Made by a program: the position numbers and the translations under genes
DNA from: Oceanobacillus sojae
GTDB lineage: Bacteria; Bacillota; Bacilli; Bacillales; Amphibacillaceae
Assembly: GCF_007991515.1 (NCBI RefSeq)
Contig: NZ_BJYM01000007.1
Coordinates: 62,001-126,000, forward strand
DNA: 64,000 bases
Direction of reading: 5' to 3'
Shown here: positions 1 through 9,108 of the stretch, piece after piece
Layout: every line of letters begins with the position of its first letter
How positions within the stretch are numbered: the stretch's first letter is position 1
Notes under the pieces: model-generated
The model's database searches: none
Told to the model about the DNA's origin: nothing
Seen by the model: the letters and a program-made list of their open reading frames with translations, nothing else

Positions 1-39
1 TAAGAATAAGAAAGTATATAAGAATGTTGAAGAATAGCC

Positions 40-130
40 GCTCCAACGGCTTTCATGGGATGAGTAACCGCAACCTCAGAAATACACTACGCTTTCCGTG
101 GGCCCCGAGCTCATCTCCTCGATAAAGAAG
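40..130. repeat. degenerate intergenic repeat relic
   Basis: The sequence ATGGGATGAGTAACCGCAAC near 57-76 closely resembles a motif in the inverted-repeat element at 59216-59531 (ATGGGGTGAGTAATCGCAAC). It is followed by CTACGCTTTCCGTGGGC, a phrase I recognise from intergenic repeats of Bacillaceae. No terminal inverted repeats are visible here, so this looks like a decayed or partial copy. The rest of 1-280 has no gene I can support. Confidence 0.4.
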
Positions 131-283
131 ACTTAGTGATTGGCAAGCCGACAGGCGCAGACAGAGCTAAAGCCGCACTTATGCCCTTGGATGAAAAAAG
201 AAGAGCACTTTTTTCCTGTGGGGCATACAGGACGTATGTCAGTTCGGTGCCTGAGACAGGGCGTCGCTAACTTAACCGAATTC

Positions 284-312
284 TTGGCGAATGTCAGGTT
301 TTCTAATATAAT
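284..312 (+). promoter_or_regulatory. candidate sigma-A promoter of the rapZ operon
   Basis: TTGGCG at 284-289 and TATAAT at 307-312 are separated by 17 bp. The leader up to the rapZ start at 446 is about 130 nt and contains a GC-rich inverted repeat around CCCGG AAA CCGGG. Confidence 0.4.
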
Positions 313-445
313 GAAGTAAGATACAATAAGTATAGCGCAAGAACTGGCCGGTTAAGATCTTAGGGCCCGGAAACCGGGGTTGGGGATTCGACTGCCCGCC
401 AGAAATATAAGTGGCGTCGGAAGAGGTTTGAAAGGGGAGAGTTCA

Positions 446-1333
446 ATGAATCAAGAAAAAGAAACAAAGCTCGTTATTATTACTGGAATGTCAGGAGCTG
501 GAAAAACAGTTGCGGTACAAAGCTTTGAGGACTTAGGGTATTATTGTGTAGATAATTTACCTCCTGCACTTCTTCCAAAATTTTTAGAATTAATGAAGGA
601 TGCTTCTAATACAATTCAGAAAGTGGCCCTTGTCATGGATTTACGGGGGAGAGAATTTTTTGATTCCTTATACAAGGCACTGGATGCAATTAGCCATACA
701 CCGTGGATTCAAAGCCATATTCTATTTTTAGATGCAGCTGATGAAACTTTGGTTACGAGATATAAAGAGACAAGACGCTCTCATCCATTAGCTGTTGGCG
801 GGCTTCCTTTAAACGGGATTCATCAGGAGAGAATCATTATTGATGAATTGCGCGGACGTTCTCAAAGAATTATCGATACATCAAATCTTAAGCCAAGAGA
901 TTTACGCGAAAAGATTCTTCAATTATATAAGGAAGAAAAGCAGGAAGTGTTTTCGGTTCATTTCGTATCTTTTGGATTTAAATATGGAATTCCAATTGAT
1001 GCGGATTTAGTTTTTGATGTACGCTTTTTGCCGAATCCACATTATGTGTCTGCGCTTCAGCCTTTAACAGGATTAAATCAGGAAGTCTCTTCATATGTAT
1101 TTAAATGGACAGATACACAGCTGTTTACAGATAAATTAAATGATTTATTCCGTTTTATGTTTCCGCAATATAAAAAAGAAGGCAAATCACAATTAGTCAT
1201 TGCCATTGGCTGCACTGGCGGACAGCATCGTTCCGTAGCTTTAGCTGAGTATTTCTCCAAACAATTCAATGATGATTATATTACACATGTCAGTCATCGG
1301 GATATTGAGAAGAGAAAGGCTAAATCATCATGA
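446..1333 (+). CDS. rapZ: RNase adapter / nucleotide-binding protein RapZ (YvcJ)
   Basis: The 295-residue protein matches the RapZ/YvcJ family at normal length. A P-loop (GMSGAGKT, residues 14-21) binds the nucleotide, and DLRGREFF and CTGGQHRSV are family signatures. In Gram-negatives RapZ controls GlmS synthesis; YvcJ is a nucleotide hydrolase with a role in competence. An in-frame ATG exists at 380, but the start at 446 is preceded by AAAGGGGAG and gives the family N-terminus. The stop overlaps the start of yvcK by 4 bp, so the genes are translationally coupled. Confidence 0.95.
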   Translation: MNQEKETKLVIITGMSGAGKTVAVQSFEDLGYYCVDNLPPALLPKFLELMKDASNTIQKVALVMDLRGREFFDSLYKALDAISHTPWIQSHILFLDAADETLVTRYKETRRSHPLAVGGLPLNGIHQERIIIDELRGRSQRIIDTSNLKPRDLREKILQLYKEEKQEVFSVHFVSFGFKYGIPIDADLVFDVRFLPNPHYVSALQPLTGLNQEVSSYVFKWTDTQLFTDKLNDLFRFMFPQYKKEGKSQLVIAIGCTGGQHRSVALAEYFSKQFNDDYITHVSHRDIEKRKAKSS

Positions 1334-2280
1334 GCAATGTTCCCAAAATAACGGCTATTGGCGGAGGAACAGGAATGCCGGTTTTACTGCGTGGATTGAA
1401 GGATTTACCGGTGGAGCTTACCGCAGTTGTGACTGTAGCGGATGATGGAGGAAGTACAGGAAGAATCCGTTCAGAAATGGAAATACCTGCACCGGGAGAT
1501 ATCCGAAACGTTATTGCTGCTTTATCTGATGCAGAACCTATGCTTTTAGAGCTCTTTCAGCATCGGTTTCAACAAGGGAATGGATTGACTGGCCATTCAT
1601 TAGGGAACTTATTATTAGCTGCCATGACATCGATGACCGGTAATTTTAATCAGGGGATAAAAGAAATTTCCCGGGTTCTAAATGTAAAAGGAAAGATATA
1701 TCCGATTTCAAATGATAATATGTCTTTGCATGCAATTATGGAAGACGGAGAAGTTATTCATGGTGAATCAAATATCCCTCTGTCGGGAAAACGGATTAAA
1801 CGTATTTTTTTAGAGCCGCAGCCGCTGCATCCATTACCTAATGCCGTTGAATCCATTGAAAAAGCAGATCTGATTGTTATATCTCCAGGGAGCCTGTATA
1901 CTTCCATCATGCCGAATCTAATTGTTCCAGAAGTGAAGGAAGCATTACACAACGCGAAAGCAAAGAAAGTCTATGTTTGTAATATCATGACGCAATATGG
2001 AGAAACAACAGGTTATTCTGCGGCAGATCATGTTCAGGCTATTCACGACCATGTTGGTGATGCTTGTGTTGATTATGTTATTGTTCATAACCAGCCAATA
2101 GATGCAGAAACACAGGAAATTTATAAAGAAGAGAGAGCATTTCCGGTAGAAGCGGATATTGACCGCTTAAAAGCCATGAATGTTCAGGTAGTTGCAGGAA
2201 ATATTGTTGTAAAGCATAAAGATGGAACACTTCGCCATAATAATGATAAAATTGCTGAGATGCTTTATAAATTTTTATAA
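1330..2280 (+). CDS. yvcK: YvcK family gluconeogenesis / cell-wall factor
   Basis: This 316-residue protein has the CofD/YvcK fold. [14 protein letters not shown] is near the N-terminus, followed by [12 protein letters not shown] and GDIRN. Family members bind UDP-sugars and are needed for growth on gluconeogenic substrates and for normal envelope synthesis, probably by tuning GlmS and PBP1. Its place between rapZ and whiA is conserved across Bacillota. The start overlaps the rapZ stop (ATGA). Confidence 0.95.
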   Translation: MSNVPKITAIGGGTGMPVLLRGLKDLPVELTAVVTVADDGGSTGRIRSEMEIPAPGDIRNVIAALSDAEPMLLELFQHRFQQGNGLTGHSLGNLLLAAMTSMTGNFNQGIKEISRVLNVKGKIYPISNDNMSLHAIMEDGEVIHGESNIPLSGKRIKRIFLEPQPLHPLPNAVESIEKADLIVISPGSLYTSIMPNLIVPEVKEALHNAKAKKVYVCNIMTQYGETTGYSAADHVQAIHDHVGDACVDYVIVHNQPIDAETQEIYKEERAFPVEADIDRLKAMNVQVVAGNIVVKHKDGTLRHNNDKIAEMLYKFL

Positions 2281-2340
2281 TTTTATCATGGAATGAAGTT
2301 TTGCTTTATATGCGTTTGAAAAGGGAAGGAGTGTGATACT

Positions 2341-3291
2341 ATGTCCTTCGCATCAGATATTAAGAAAGAACTAACCGCGATTCAATCGGATTCCTGCTGC
2401 CAGTTTGCTGAGTTAGCTGCATTAGTTCGAATGAATGGCGTTATTTCTATATCAAAGCAAGGTTATGCACTAGATGTGCAGACGGAGAATGCAGCAATTG
2501 CAAGGCGTATTTACACATTAATTAAGCAAAATTATACATTACCGGTAGAACTGCTTGTCCGTAAAAAAATGAAGCTGAAAAAAAATAATGTTTATATTGT
2601 CCGTATGAAAAACGGTGTCCAGTCTTTATTAAAGGATTTGGATTTAATCGAAAATCAATATCAAATTATCCGGACTATTTCAGAGAAATACTTAGATAAA
2701 GAGTGCTGCCGCAAATCATATTTACGTGGAGCATTTCTGGCCGGCGGTTCGATGAATAATCCGGAAACATCTTCTTATCATTTAGAGATTTTCAATTATT
2801 ATGAAGAACATGCAGAAGCGTTAAAAACATTATTGAATGGATACGATTTGCACGCAAGAACACTGGAACGTAAAAATGGACATATCGTATATATGAAGGA
2901 AGCAGAAAGGATTACTGCTTTTTTAAGTATTATTGGAGCACATCAGGCATTATTAAAATTTGAAGATGTCCGTATTGTCCGTGATATGCGGAACTCTGTG
3001 AACAGGTTAGTAAATTGTGAAACTGCGAACTTAAATAAGACCATTGGTGCAGCATTCCGTCAAATTGAAAATATTAAATTGATTGAACGAACAGTCGGAC
3101 TGGAACAATTACCTGAGAAATTGCAAGAGATGGCTAAGCTGCGGGTTCAGTATGAAGAAGTTTCATTAAAGGAATTGGGAGAACTCGTTTCCAGCGGGAC
3201 AATTTCTAAATCAGGCGTGAATCATCGATTGAAGAAGATTGATGAATTCGCAGAAAAAATTAAACGTGGAGAGCTGCAGCTTGGTAATTAA
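2341..3291 (+). CDS. whiA: WhiA family DNA-binding protein
   Basis: The 316-residue protein combines a LAGLIDADG-like N-terminal domain, which has no endonuclease role in this family, with a C-terminal helix-turn-helix ([20 protein letters not shown]). In Bacillus WhiA is a nucleoid-associated protein that affects cell division; in actinomycetes it controls sporulation. The start is preceded by GGAAGGAGTG. A 60-bp gap follows yvcK, and the gene probably belongs to the same operon. Confidence 0.95.
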   Translation: MSFASDIKKELTAIQSDSCCQFAELAALVRMNGVISISKQGYALDVQTENAAIARRIYTLIKQNYTLPVELLVRKKMKLKKNNVYIVRMKNGVQSLLKDLDLIENQYQIIRTISEKYLDKECCRKSYLRGAFLAGGSMNNPETSSYHLEIFNYYEEHAEALKTLLNGYDLHARTLERKNGHIVYMKEAERITAFLSIIGAHQALLKFEDVRIVRDMRNSVNRLVNCETANLNKTIGAAFRQIENIKLIERTVGLEQLPEKLQEMAKLRVQYEEVSLKELGELVSSGTISKSGVNHRLKKIDEFAEKIKRGELQLGN

Positions 3292-3417
3292 TGCTAGCAT
3301 CCGGAGAATATGATATAATGCAATAAATATCATGGAACATCGCCAAAAAATAAATGCAGAGCTTTCTCTGCATTGCAAAAAATGGAGGCGTTTACTTAAG
3401 ACAGGAGAGTGGGTTTG

Positions 3418-3675
3418 TTGATTGAGAAAACGGTGAAGATTGAATTAGATTCAGGATTGCAGGCAAGACCAGCTGCCTATTTTGTACAAGAGGCCAATCG
3501 ATTTGATTCACACATATTTTTAGAGAATGATGATAAAAAAGTGAATGCGAAAAGCATTATGGGACTGATGAGCTTAGCTTTGACAAAAGGGGAAGAAATT
3601 AAGCTTATTATCGAAGGTGAAGACGAAGAAGAGGCAATGGAATATTTAACAAGCCTTGTTCGCGAGAAAGTATGA
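3418..3675 (+). CDS. crh: catabolite repression HPr-like protein Crh
   Basis: Starting at TTG 3418 the protein is 85 residues, the usual Crh length, and aligns without gaps to Bacillus Crh from residue 1. Gln replaces the catalytic His at position 15 (GLQARPA), so it cannot serve PTS phosphotransfer. Ser46 (KSIMGL) is kept, the site used by HPr kinase to make a CcpA co-repressor. An upstream in-frame GTG at 3409 overlaps the Shine-Dalgarno sequence ACAGGAGAG and is less likely. Confidence 0.93.
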   Translation: MIEKTVKIELDSGLQARPAAYFVQEANRFDSHIFLENDDKKVNAKSIMGLMSLALTKGEEIKLIIEGEDEEEAMEYLTSLVREKV

Positions 3676-3724
3676 TTGAGCTAATGTTAAGTTTATAATA
3701 AATAGCAAATCTATGCCTATTTAA

Positions 3725-3775
3725 AAACTCCCTCTTAAGGGCGGGTAATCTTTACTCAAACTTAAGAGGGAGTTA
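3725..3775. terminator. hairpin terminator between crh and the tRNA-Arg 3' end
   Basis: AACTCCCTCTTAAG pairs with CTTAAGAGGGAGTT across a 20-nt loop. The T-run is on the minus-strand side (GAGTTTTTAAAT), so it looks built mainly to end minus-strand transcription. Before prophage insertion that would have been the tRNA-Arg transcript. Confidence 0.75.
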
Positions 3776-3796
3776 TCATGCATTTCATTTTTCTAG

Positions 3797-3847
3797 TAGC
3801 GCGCCCAGAGGGATTCGAACCCCCGGCAAACCTGGTACCGGAAACCA
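3797..3847. repeat. attL: attL core (51-bp direct repeat)
   Basis: These 51 bp are identical to 45070-45120. They hold the last 48 nt of the tRNA-Arg gene plus 3 bp. Identity breaks immediately on both sides (A versus G at the right end, G versus C at the left). This copy is the original chromosomal 3' end of the tRNA, cut off by the prophage. The integrase gene starts within 100 bp. Confidence 0.95.
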
Positions 3848-3928
3848 ACAAAATCAATTTCACTTATATTCAACATGTGTTAGTCGGTATTTCACATCAT
3901 ATAAACATGTTAGTTTATCTCAGTAAGT

Positions 3929-5098
3929 TCACCTTTTGTTAGCTGATGCGTTTGCAATTGAGTTTGCGGATTTCCCTTTATCAGCATTTCCATATAACGA
4001 CTTTTGTATACTTGTTGCAGCGATTTTTTGAATACCGGGGATAACATGTGAATAAGTATCTAAAGTCGTTTGGATGGACCGATGCCCTAAACGTTCTTGT
4101 ACAACTTTAGGATGCACGCCAGACTTCAAAAGTAAGGTGGCGTGTGTGTGCCGTAAACCATGAAAACTAATCTTTTTCACATCGCTTTTTTCTAATGTTC
4201 GTTTAAATACAGTTCTCAAATACGTCGGCCGGATATAACCTCCGGTTGACGTAGCGCACACTAAATCAAGATTTTGGTAATCCTCACCACAAATCATTCT
4301 ATCCTTTAATTGTTGTCGTTTATGTTCTTTCAATATTTCTATAGTATCATCATCAATTTCAATGGTTCGATAGCTGGTAGAAGTTTTTAGTTGAGATGAT
4401 AATTCCCATTTCCCTTCATCATCTTTTTTTAATTGATGCGTAACGGAAATAGTATTGTTGGCAAAGTCAACTTTATTCCATTTTAATCCTAAAACTTCAC
4501 CTCTACGCATTCCGGTGGCAAGCGATAATAATATTGGCATCGCATGATTCTTGCTTTTTAGGTTGCTCATAAAGTCTATCACTTCATCTTCTGACCAATA
4601 CTCTATTTCTTGCTTGTCCACTTTAGGAGCTTCTATATCTTCCATTATACCCTCTTTTATTCCGTATTTCTTCCCTTTTAAAAGAGCACTGGATAATATC
4701 CGATAAATATGTTTTTTACTCCGTTGAGACAGTTCTTTATCATTTACTTCATCTATAAATGATTCAATGTGGTAACTCTCCAATTTACTTATTTTCCATC
4801 GTCCTAATCCTGGAATAATATGCTTGCGCATATATGATTCATAATGTTCATAAGTTCCTGGAGCAACAGTGCTCTTTTTTCTATCTAACCACTGGTTAAA
4901 ATATTCTTCCATCGTCATATTCGCCGGGTCAGTATACCCTTTTTTTAGTTTGCTAATAACATTAGGTAAATCATCCTCAGCATCTTTTTTTCGCTCATAT
5001 CCAGAAAACCATTTCTGTTTTCTTTTATTGTTATGATCTCTGCCTATATCAACCACGATAGAATACTTATTGCCTCGTTTAATGATATGACCTCTCAT
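3929..5098 (-). CDS. int: phage tyrosine integrase
   Basis: The 389-residue protein is a tyrosine recombinase of the Tn916/phage type. It has an N-terminal arm-binding region, a core-binding SAM-like domain (about 60-160) and a C-terminal catalytic domain. The catalytic set is visible: Arg in ATGMRRGEV, HGLRHTH, LGHRSIQTT and the Tyr in DTYSHV. It recombines attP with the tRNA-Arg site and lies directly inside attL, as is typical. AGGAGG precedes the ATG by a few bases. The C-terminal tail after the Tyr is low-complexity (Ala/Asn/Ser). Confidence 0.95.
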   Translation of the reverse strand: MRGHIIKRGNKYSIVVDIGRDHNNKRKQKWFSGYERKKDAEDDLPNVISKLKKGYTDPANMTMEEYFNQWLDRKKSTVAPGTYEHYESYMRKHIIPGLGRWKISKLESYHIESFIDEVNDKELSQRSKKHIYRILSSALLKGKKYGIKEGIMEDIEAPKVDKQEIEYWSEDEVIDFMSNLKSKNHAMPILLSLATGMRRGEVLGLKWNKVDFANNTISVTHQLKKDDEGKWELSSQLKTSTSYRTIEIDDDTIEILKEHKRQQLKDRMICGEDYQNLDLVCATSTGGYIRPTYLRTVFKRTLEKSDVKKISFHGLRHTHATLLLKSGVHPKVVQERLGHRSIQTTLDTYSHVIPGIQKIAATSIQKSLYGNADKGKSANSIANASANKR

Positions 5099-5163
5099 TT
5101 TATCCCTCCTGAAGGAATGTATGTTCTATTTTTAGTTGAAAGAGAAGGCGTACTTTGTACACC

Positions 5164-6348
5164 TTATTTGTTCTCGAATCTAAACAATAAATTAGATAAA
5201 TCATTTTTAATCCCTTTAAAAGATTTTATGGTTTGGATAGCTTGGATATCATTTTCAGTTAAGGTATAATCAATTTCACCTTTATCTCCTTCAAACCGCA
5301 TTTTTACTTCTTCAGCATCAATTATCTTTTCTATTAATTCTTCATCGATATTCGTTATAGTATCTTCTTCTCTAATTAAACTTCCATTAAGAATATCTGT
5401 ATCGAAATTAAAAGTTCCTATCGACTCTTTTTCGCCATCAATATTAAAAACAACATTGTCTGCAAATAACCAGTCTTCTTTTTCAAAACCAACCAGAAAA
5501 GTCATTGTATTATCCTCAGTAGTGATGAAAGGAACAATATGTTTATCGTTACTTACATCATTCAATCCCTGATAATATATAGTGGATACGTCGTCAAAAT
5601 CATCATAATGAACCTCAACTTTATCCATTAAATCTTTAACAGGATCAATAATATTTTTAATTTCGTAAGCTGAGTCATTGTCATTAACGTCATTTTCTTC
5701 TATATAAGAATTTACTCTTTCATATATTTCTTTATACTCAGCCTTTTTAGAAGCTTGTTTATAAAAATCAACATTTTCTTCATCTAAAAAGAAGTCTGAT
5801 TGAACTATTTGTGATATCTCTACTGGGGGATTATCAATATCTACCTCATTATTAAAAATTACCCCTACGAGATAATAATCGTTTTTCGCACTTTTAAATT
5901 GTCTTGAATTATCTGTAATATTCTCAGGTAGGTTATTATAGAAAAAATCAAAGGTTTCTTTCTCTAAATCTCTGTTATTTCCGTTGTTTCGTAAAACTAT
6001 ACCAGAAGCGTATTCTGCATCATTAAGATAGTAAATAAACATTCTAAATGTGGAATAATCACTATCTATAATATCAATTTTCATATCTTCATATTCAAAG
6101 CTTTGCAAAGTAGCCTCTTTTCCTTCAAATAATTCAGTTTTAAAAATATCCTCTGTTTTCAAACCTAACTTTTTATTTGTATCAATAGTTGACTTCTCGC
6201 TTTTTGATTCAGATTTAACTACTTCTGAATCGGAATCACTGTTTTCTTCTTCAGGTAGATTGTTATTCTTCTCTTCAGAAGCAGAACTATCATTACAAGC
6301 AACAAGAAACAGCATCATACCAACAAACAGTATCAAAAATTTCTTCAA
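5164..6348 (-). CDS. prophage lipoprotein of unknown function, possible superinfection exclusion
   Basis: The 394-residue protein starts at TTG with GAGGGG 8 bp upstream. Residues 1-18 form a lipoprotein signal peptide ending in the lipobox LVAC, followed by an acidic, Ser-rich linker. The rest shows no domain I recognise. It sits between integrase and repressor on the lysogeny strand, where lysogenic-conversion genes such as surface superinfection-exclusion lipoproteins often lie. Only the lipoprotein call is secure; the exclusion role is a positional inference. Confidence 0.8.
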   Translation of the reverse strand: MKKFLILFVGMMLFLVACNDSSASEEKNNNLPEEENSDSDSEVVKSESKSEKSTIDTNKKLGLKTEDIFKTELFEGKEATLQSFEYEDMKIDIIDSDYSTFRMFIYYLNDAEYASGIVLRNNGNNRDLEKETFDFFYNNLPENITDNSRQFKSAKNDYYLVGVIFNNEVDIDNPPVEISQIVQSDFFLDEENVDFYKQASKKAEYKEIYERVNSYIEENDVNDNDSAYEIKNIIDPVKDLMDKVEVHYDDFDDVSTIYYQGLNDVSNDKHIVPFITTEDNTMTFLVGFEKEDWLFADNVVFNIDGEKESIGTFNFDTDILNGSLIREEDTITNIDEELIEKIIDAEEVKMRFEGDKGEIDYTLTENDIQAIQTIKSFKGIKNDLSNLLFRFENK

Positions 6349-6454
6349 ATAATCGACCCCTCAATTATGTTTTTATCTATATAAAACAGCATTGCTGTAC
6401 ACTACCATAAATTACCGGTACAAAAAATATTTGCTACTACATACCATTATATGT

Positions 6455-6649
6455 ATGGACAACTTAGATAAACTTATAGAAATTGCAAATTGTTATTTTC
6501 GAACAGTACGAACGAATTGCGAATTTGACAAAATAGTAGATTATAAAAGTAGAAACGGGTATTACATATTTTATGCTTATTTTAGATGCAAAAAGAGAAT
6601 AACAATCAAAAAGGTGTGTATTTGCCCTAATGGTACTATACTTTGTTGA
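6455..6649 (+). CDS. small hypothetical protein
   Basis: A 64-residue Cys- and Tyr-rich ORF beginning MDNLDKLIEIANCYF. It is divergent from the lipoprotein and has no clear ribosome binding site. The frame stays open upstream to a TTG at 6392. It could be spurious. Confidence 0.3.
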   Translation: MDNLDKLIEIANCYFRTVRTNCEFDKIVDYKSRNGYYIFYAYFRCKKRITIKKVCICPNGTILC

Positions 6650-6790
6650 CTTGTTTTGTCGAATTTTGTCGTAACTTTACACGAATTTTAAAAACGCCCC
6701 CAAAAACTATTTCTATTGTGATACAATAAAAATTAATATAACAAGAACAGGAGTTCGTCTTTTTGTTCTGAATAAAAGGGGTTGGGGAAG

Positions 6791-6895
6791 GTGGATGAGT
6801 GTAAAATTGATCTATTAATAGAATTCCTTAAAAATGCATCAGAAAAAGAAATACAAAATTTTGTGAAAGAGGTAAAGCAGCTGAAAAGCTGTTAA
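6791..6895 (+). CDS. 34-residue hypothetical peptide
   Basis: GTG start at 6791 with GGGGAAGG upstream; the product begins MDECKIDLLIEFLKNASEK and is predicted helical. Its stop overlaps the end of the convergent repressor gene. Function unknown. Confidence 0.4.
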   Translation: MDECKIDLLIEFLKNASEKEIQNFVKEVKQLKSC

Positions 6896-7248
6896 TCCTC
6901 TTTCTTATCAGCAGTAGACATACCTTCAACAAACGCTTCTAATTTAATCCATAGGATTTCTTGTTTTTCCTCTGGAATATCTTCTATCATTTTTATAATT
7001 TTTTCTAATCTTGTATCTCCTCTAGAATCTTCTAATTTAGTGAAAAGAGGATCGTTACTTCTTCCTAATATATAATCAGTGGTAACTTCGAAAAAATCAG
7101 CAAATTTTAATAACGTCTCATAATCTGGTTGTCTAAATTCTCTTTCGTAATTAGAAACATTTTGATTTGGCATGTTTAATTTTTTTGCCAATTCCAATTG
7201 AGACAAACCCGCCCTTTGTCTTAGAGTACGCAACCTTTTTCCAATCAT
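6892..7248 (-). CDS. CI-like phage repressor, XRE family
   Basis: The 118-residue protein has an N-terminal HTH_3 domain (about 4-60: LRTLRQRAGLSQLELAKKLN, then NVSNYERE). A short helical tail follows. There is no LexA-type autoprotease domain, so induction probably depends on an antirepressor or partner protein rather than self-cleavage. GGAGGG lies 8 bp before the ATG. It is divergent from the cro-like gene across a 158-bp operator region, the classic lysogeny switch. Confidence 0.9.
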   Translation of the reverse strand: MIGKRLRTLRQRAGLSQLELAKKLNMPNQNVSNYEREFRQPDYETLLKFADFFEVTTDYILGRSNDPLFTKLEDSRGDTRLEKIIKMIEDIPEEKQEILWIKLEAFVEGMSTADKKED

Positions 7249-7331
7249 CTATAAACCCTCCATCCATACGGCAATTTTAGCTTACTATTCAGTTCGAATA
7301 AATAATTTCTTCAAAAAGTTTAAAAAAACTA

Positions 7332-7386
7332 TTGATTTCTTCAATTCGTATATGTATAATAAAGTCAAGTTCTTCGAATCGTATAT
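7332..7386 (+). promoter_or_regulatory. early lytic promoter with two operators
   Basis: TTGATT (7332-7337) and TATAAT (7355-7360) have a 17-bp spacer. The spacer is almost filled by TTCTTCAATTCGTATAT (7337-7353). A second near-identical copy, TTCTTCGAATCGTATAT, lies at 7370-7386, 33 bp downstream. These are the probable binding sites of the CI- and/or Cro-like proteins. Confidence 0.75.
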
Positions 7387-7406
7387 TTAGTTAGGGAGGT
7401 GTTAAT

Positions 7407-7634
7407 ATGCAAATTCATAAAAATGTAAGAGCAATAAGAGAATCAAAAGGTATTACTCAAACGCACGTAGCAAAAGAGTTGGGTGTTACAATTCAGACTT
7501 ATAATTCCTATGAAAAAGGAAGAACGAAATTATCTGCAGAAACATTACAAAAGATAGCAATCACTTTACAAGAACCAATAGAAAATTTTTTTAACTATAA
7601 AATATACGAATCGAAGAATAAACAAATCGTATAG
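7407..7634 (+). CDS. Cro-like XRE regulator
   Basis: A 75-residue protein made almost entirely of an HTH_3 domain (RAIRESKGITQTHVAKELG, recognition helix around IQTYNSYE). It is the first rightward gene after the switch and is preceded by TTAGGGAGGTG. It probably represses the lysogenic promoter and tunes early transcription, as Cro does. Its 3' end contains a copy of the operator. Confidence 0.88.
   Translation: MQIHKNVRAIRESKGITQTHVAKELGVTIQTYNSYEKGRTKLSAETLQKIAITLQEPIENFFNYKIYESKNKQIV
7603..7619 (+). promoter_or_regulatory. third operator copy inside the cro-like gene
   Basis: ATATACGAATCGAAGAA is the reverse complement of the 7370-7386 operator with one mismatch. An extra half-site, ATCGTATA, follows near 7626-7633. 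It lies in the last codons of the cro-like gene. Confidence 0.55.
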
Positions 7635-7646
7635 GAGGTGCATTGA

Positions 7647-7844
7647 TTGATTGGGATTAAATATTTAATTACTGCACTCATTAGTTTAATTGGCGGTTTT
7701 ACAATGATATACGTTAGTGACCGCCTAGAGAAAAAGCGTTTGTTCAGTAAAGGTTTTTTAAAAGTTGTTGTGCTAGGTTCGGTACTTCTAGCGTTTCTGA
7801 TAGTTCTGATGCTTCTATTAGCACTTGTCGAATTATTTTCTTAA
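7647..7844 (+). CDS. small membrane protein
   Basis: The 65-residue protein has two predicted membrane helices (about 4-23 and 38-62) around a basic loop. It starts at TTG with a strong AGGAGGTG six bases upstream, directly after the cro-like gene. Its last 101 bp overlap the convergent gene at 7744-8223. Function unknown. Confidence 0.6.
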   Translation: MIGIKYLITALISLIGGFTMIYVSDRLEKKRLFSKGFLKVVVLGSVLLAFLIVLMLLLALVELFS

Positions 7845-8223
7845 AAAGAGCATCTACTTCATCCACTAGTTCAAGTTCATTGTTAATGAATAATCGACCT
7901 GCTAATGGCTGGTATTTTGTGTAAAGTAAAGCAACTTCGGGAGATATATATTCAAAATTACTTCGTATATGTTTTTCTAAATAATTTAGATCACCAGTTA
8001 GGTTACCTAGTGTTGTGACATTAAACTTTAAATGTTCTGAGTCAAATGAATACAAATGTTTAATGATTGGCAGGTAAAAATTATTGTATCTATCTTTTTC
8101 TAAATTCAGTTTGTACTCTGAGAAGTTTGCTTTTCTACCTAAATAATTAGAGTAATAAATCGAGAAAATAGAAACGATAGTAGCTATAAGAAATACCCAA
8201 TGTTCGATAAAGAAAGATTTCAA
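7744..8223 (-). CDS. membrane-anchored hypothetical protein
   Basis: The 159-residue protein has one N-terminal membrane helix (about 8-27) and a mostly helical cytoplasmic domain. The TTG start has AAAGGAGTG 7 bp upstream, which supports translation. It is transcribed against the early operon and overlaps the preceding plus-strand ORF tail to tail. Location and anchor suggest a lysogenic accessory or exclusion role, but no family is recognised. Confidence 0.65.
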   Translation of the reverse strand: MKSFFIEHWVFLIATIVSIFSIYYSNYLGRKANFSEYKLNLEKDRYNNFYLPIIKHLYSFDSEHLKFNVTTLGNLTGDLNYLEKHIRSNFEYISPEVALLYTKYQPLAGRLFINNELELVDEVDALFKKIIRQVLIEASELSETLEVPNLAQQLLKNLY

Positions 8224-8293
8224 TTAAATTCACTCCTTTTTCATTATTATATCAAGCTTAGTAATGAAATTGGAATATATAGGAGGAACCAAA

Positions 8294-9094
8294 ATGAATC
8301 AATTAGTTTTTAAATCAAATGACCAAGTAGTAACAAGCTCAAGAAATATTGCAAGAGATTTTGACAAACAGCACAGGCACGTTTTGGAAGCAATTGATGC
8401 AATAAAGGGGGTTGCCGAAAATTGGGCAGACCTATTTTTCCAGACAACCTATACTCATGAACAAAATAAACAACAATATCGACAATACCTTATGAACCGT
8501 GACGGATTCACTTTGCTGGTTATGGGATTCACCGGAAAAAAAGCAATGCAATTCAAAATGAATTATATGAAAGCTTTTAACCAAATGGAGCAGCAGTTGA
8601 AAGAATTGAATAAACCATCTTACATGATTGATGATCCGATTAAACGAGCTGAAATTTGGATTACAGAACAAAAAGAGAAAAAAGAACTCGAAACAAAGAA
8701 TCTCGTGTTAGAGCAAAGGGTTTCAGAATATGAACCCAAAATCACTTATCTGGATGAAATTTTAAAATCAACTGATTCCGTTACTGTATCCCAAATAGCA
8801 GAAGATTACGGGATGACAGGTCAAGAAATGAACAAATTATTAAATCAAATAGGTATTCAGTACAAAATGGGCGGTCAGTGGCTTCTTTACTCAAAACACA
8901 AAGGTAATGGTTACACCAAATCAAACACCGTTGACATTACTCACACTGACGGTAGAAGGTCAGTCAAAATGCATACTAAATGGACTCAAAAAGGCAGATT
9001 GTTTATCTATGAATCTCTGAAAGAACAAGGTGTTCTGCCATTAATGGAAATTAGATTGAATAGCAAAAACAAATTAGATGGCGTTAAGTCATAA
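8294..9094 (+). CDS. phage antirepressor, Rha / KilA-C
   Basis: The 266-residue protein joins an N-terminal Rha (pRha) domain (about 1-95, containing RDFDKQHRHVLEAID and RDGFTLLVMGFTGKKA) to a C-terminal KilAC antirepressor domain (about 160-255, SQIAEDYGMTGQEMNKLL). Such proteins counteract repressors or regulate lytic entry. The start at 8294 follows TAGGAGGAACC; an upstream ATG at 8264 lacks one. It heads the main early operon. Confidence 0.9.
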   Translation: MNQLVFKSNDQVVTSSRNIARDFDKQHRHVLEAIDAIKGVAENWADLFFQTTYTHEQNKQQYRQYLMNRDGFTLLVMGFTGKKAMQFKMNYMKAFNQMEQQLKELNKPSYMIDDPIKRAEIWITEQKEKKELETKNLVLEQRVSEYEPKITYLDEILKSTDSVTVSQIAEDYGMTGQEMNKLLNQIGIQYKMGGQWLLYSKHKGNGYTKSNTVDITHTDGRRSVKMHTKWTQKGRLFIYESLKEQGVLPLMEIRLNSKNKLDGVKS

Positions 9095-9108
9095 AGGAGG
9101 TTATCTAA

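Noticed and set aside
380-445. Longer rapZ reading frame from ATG 380
   Set aside because: The extra 22 residues do not match the family N-terminus, and the start at 446 has the proper Shine-Dalgarno.
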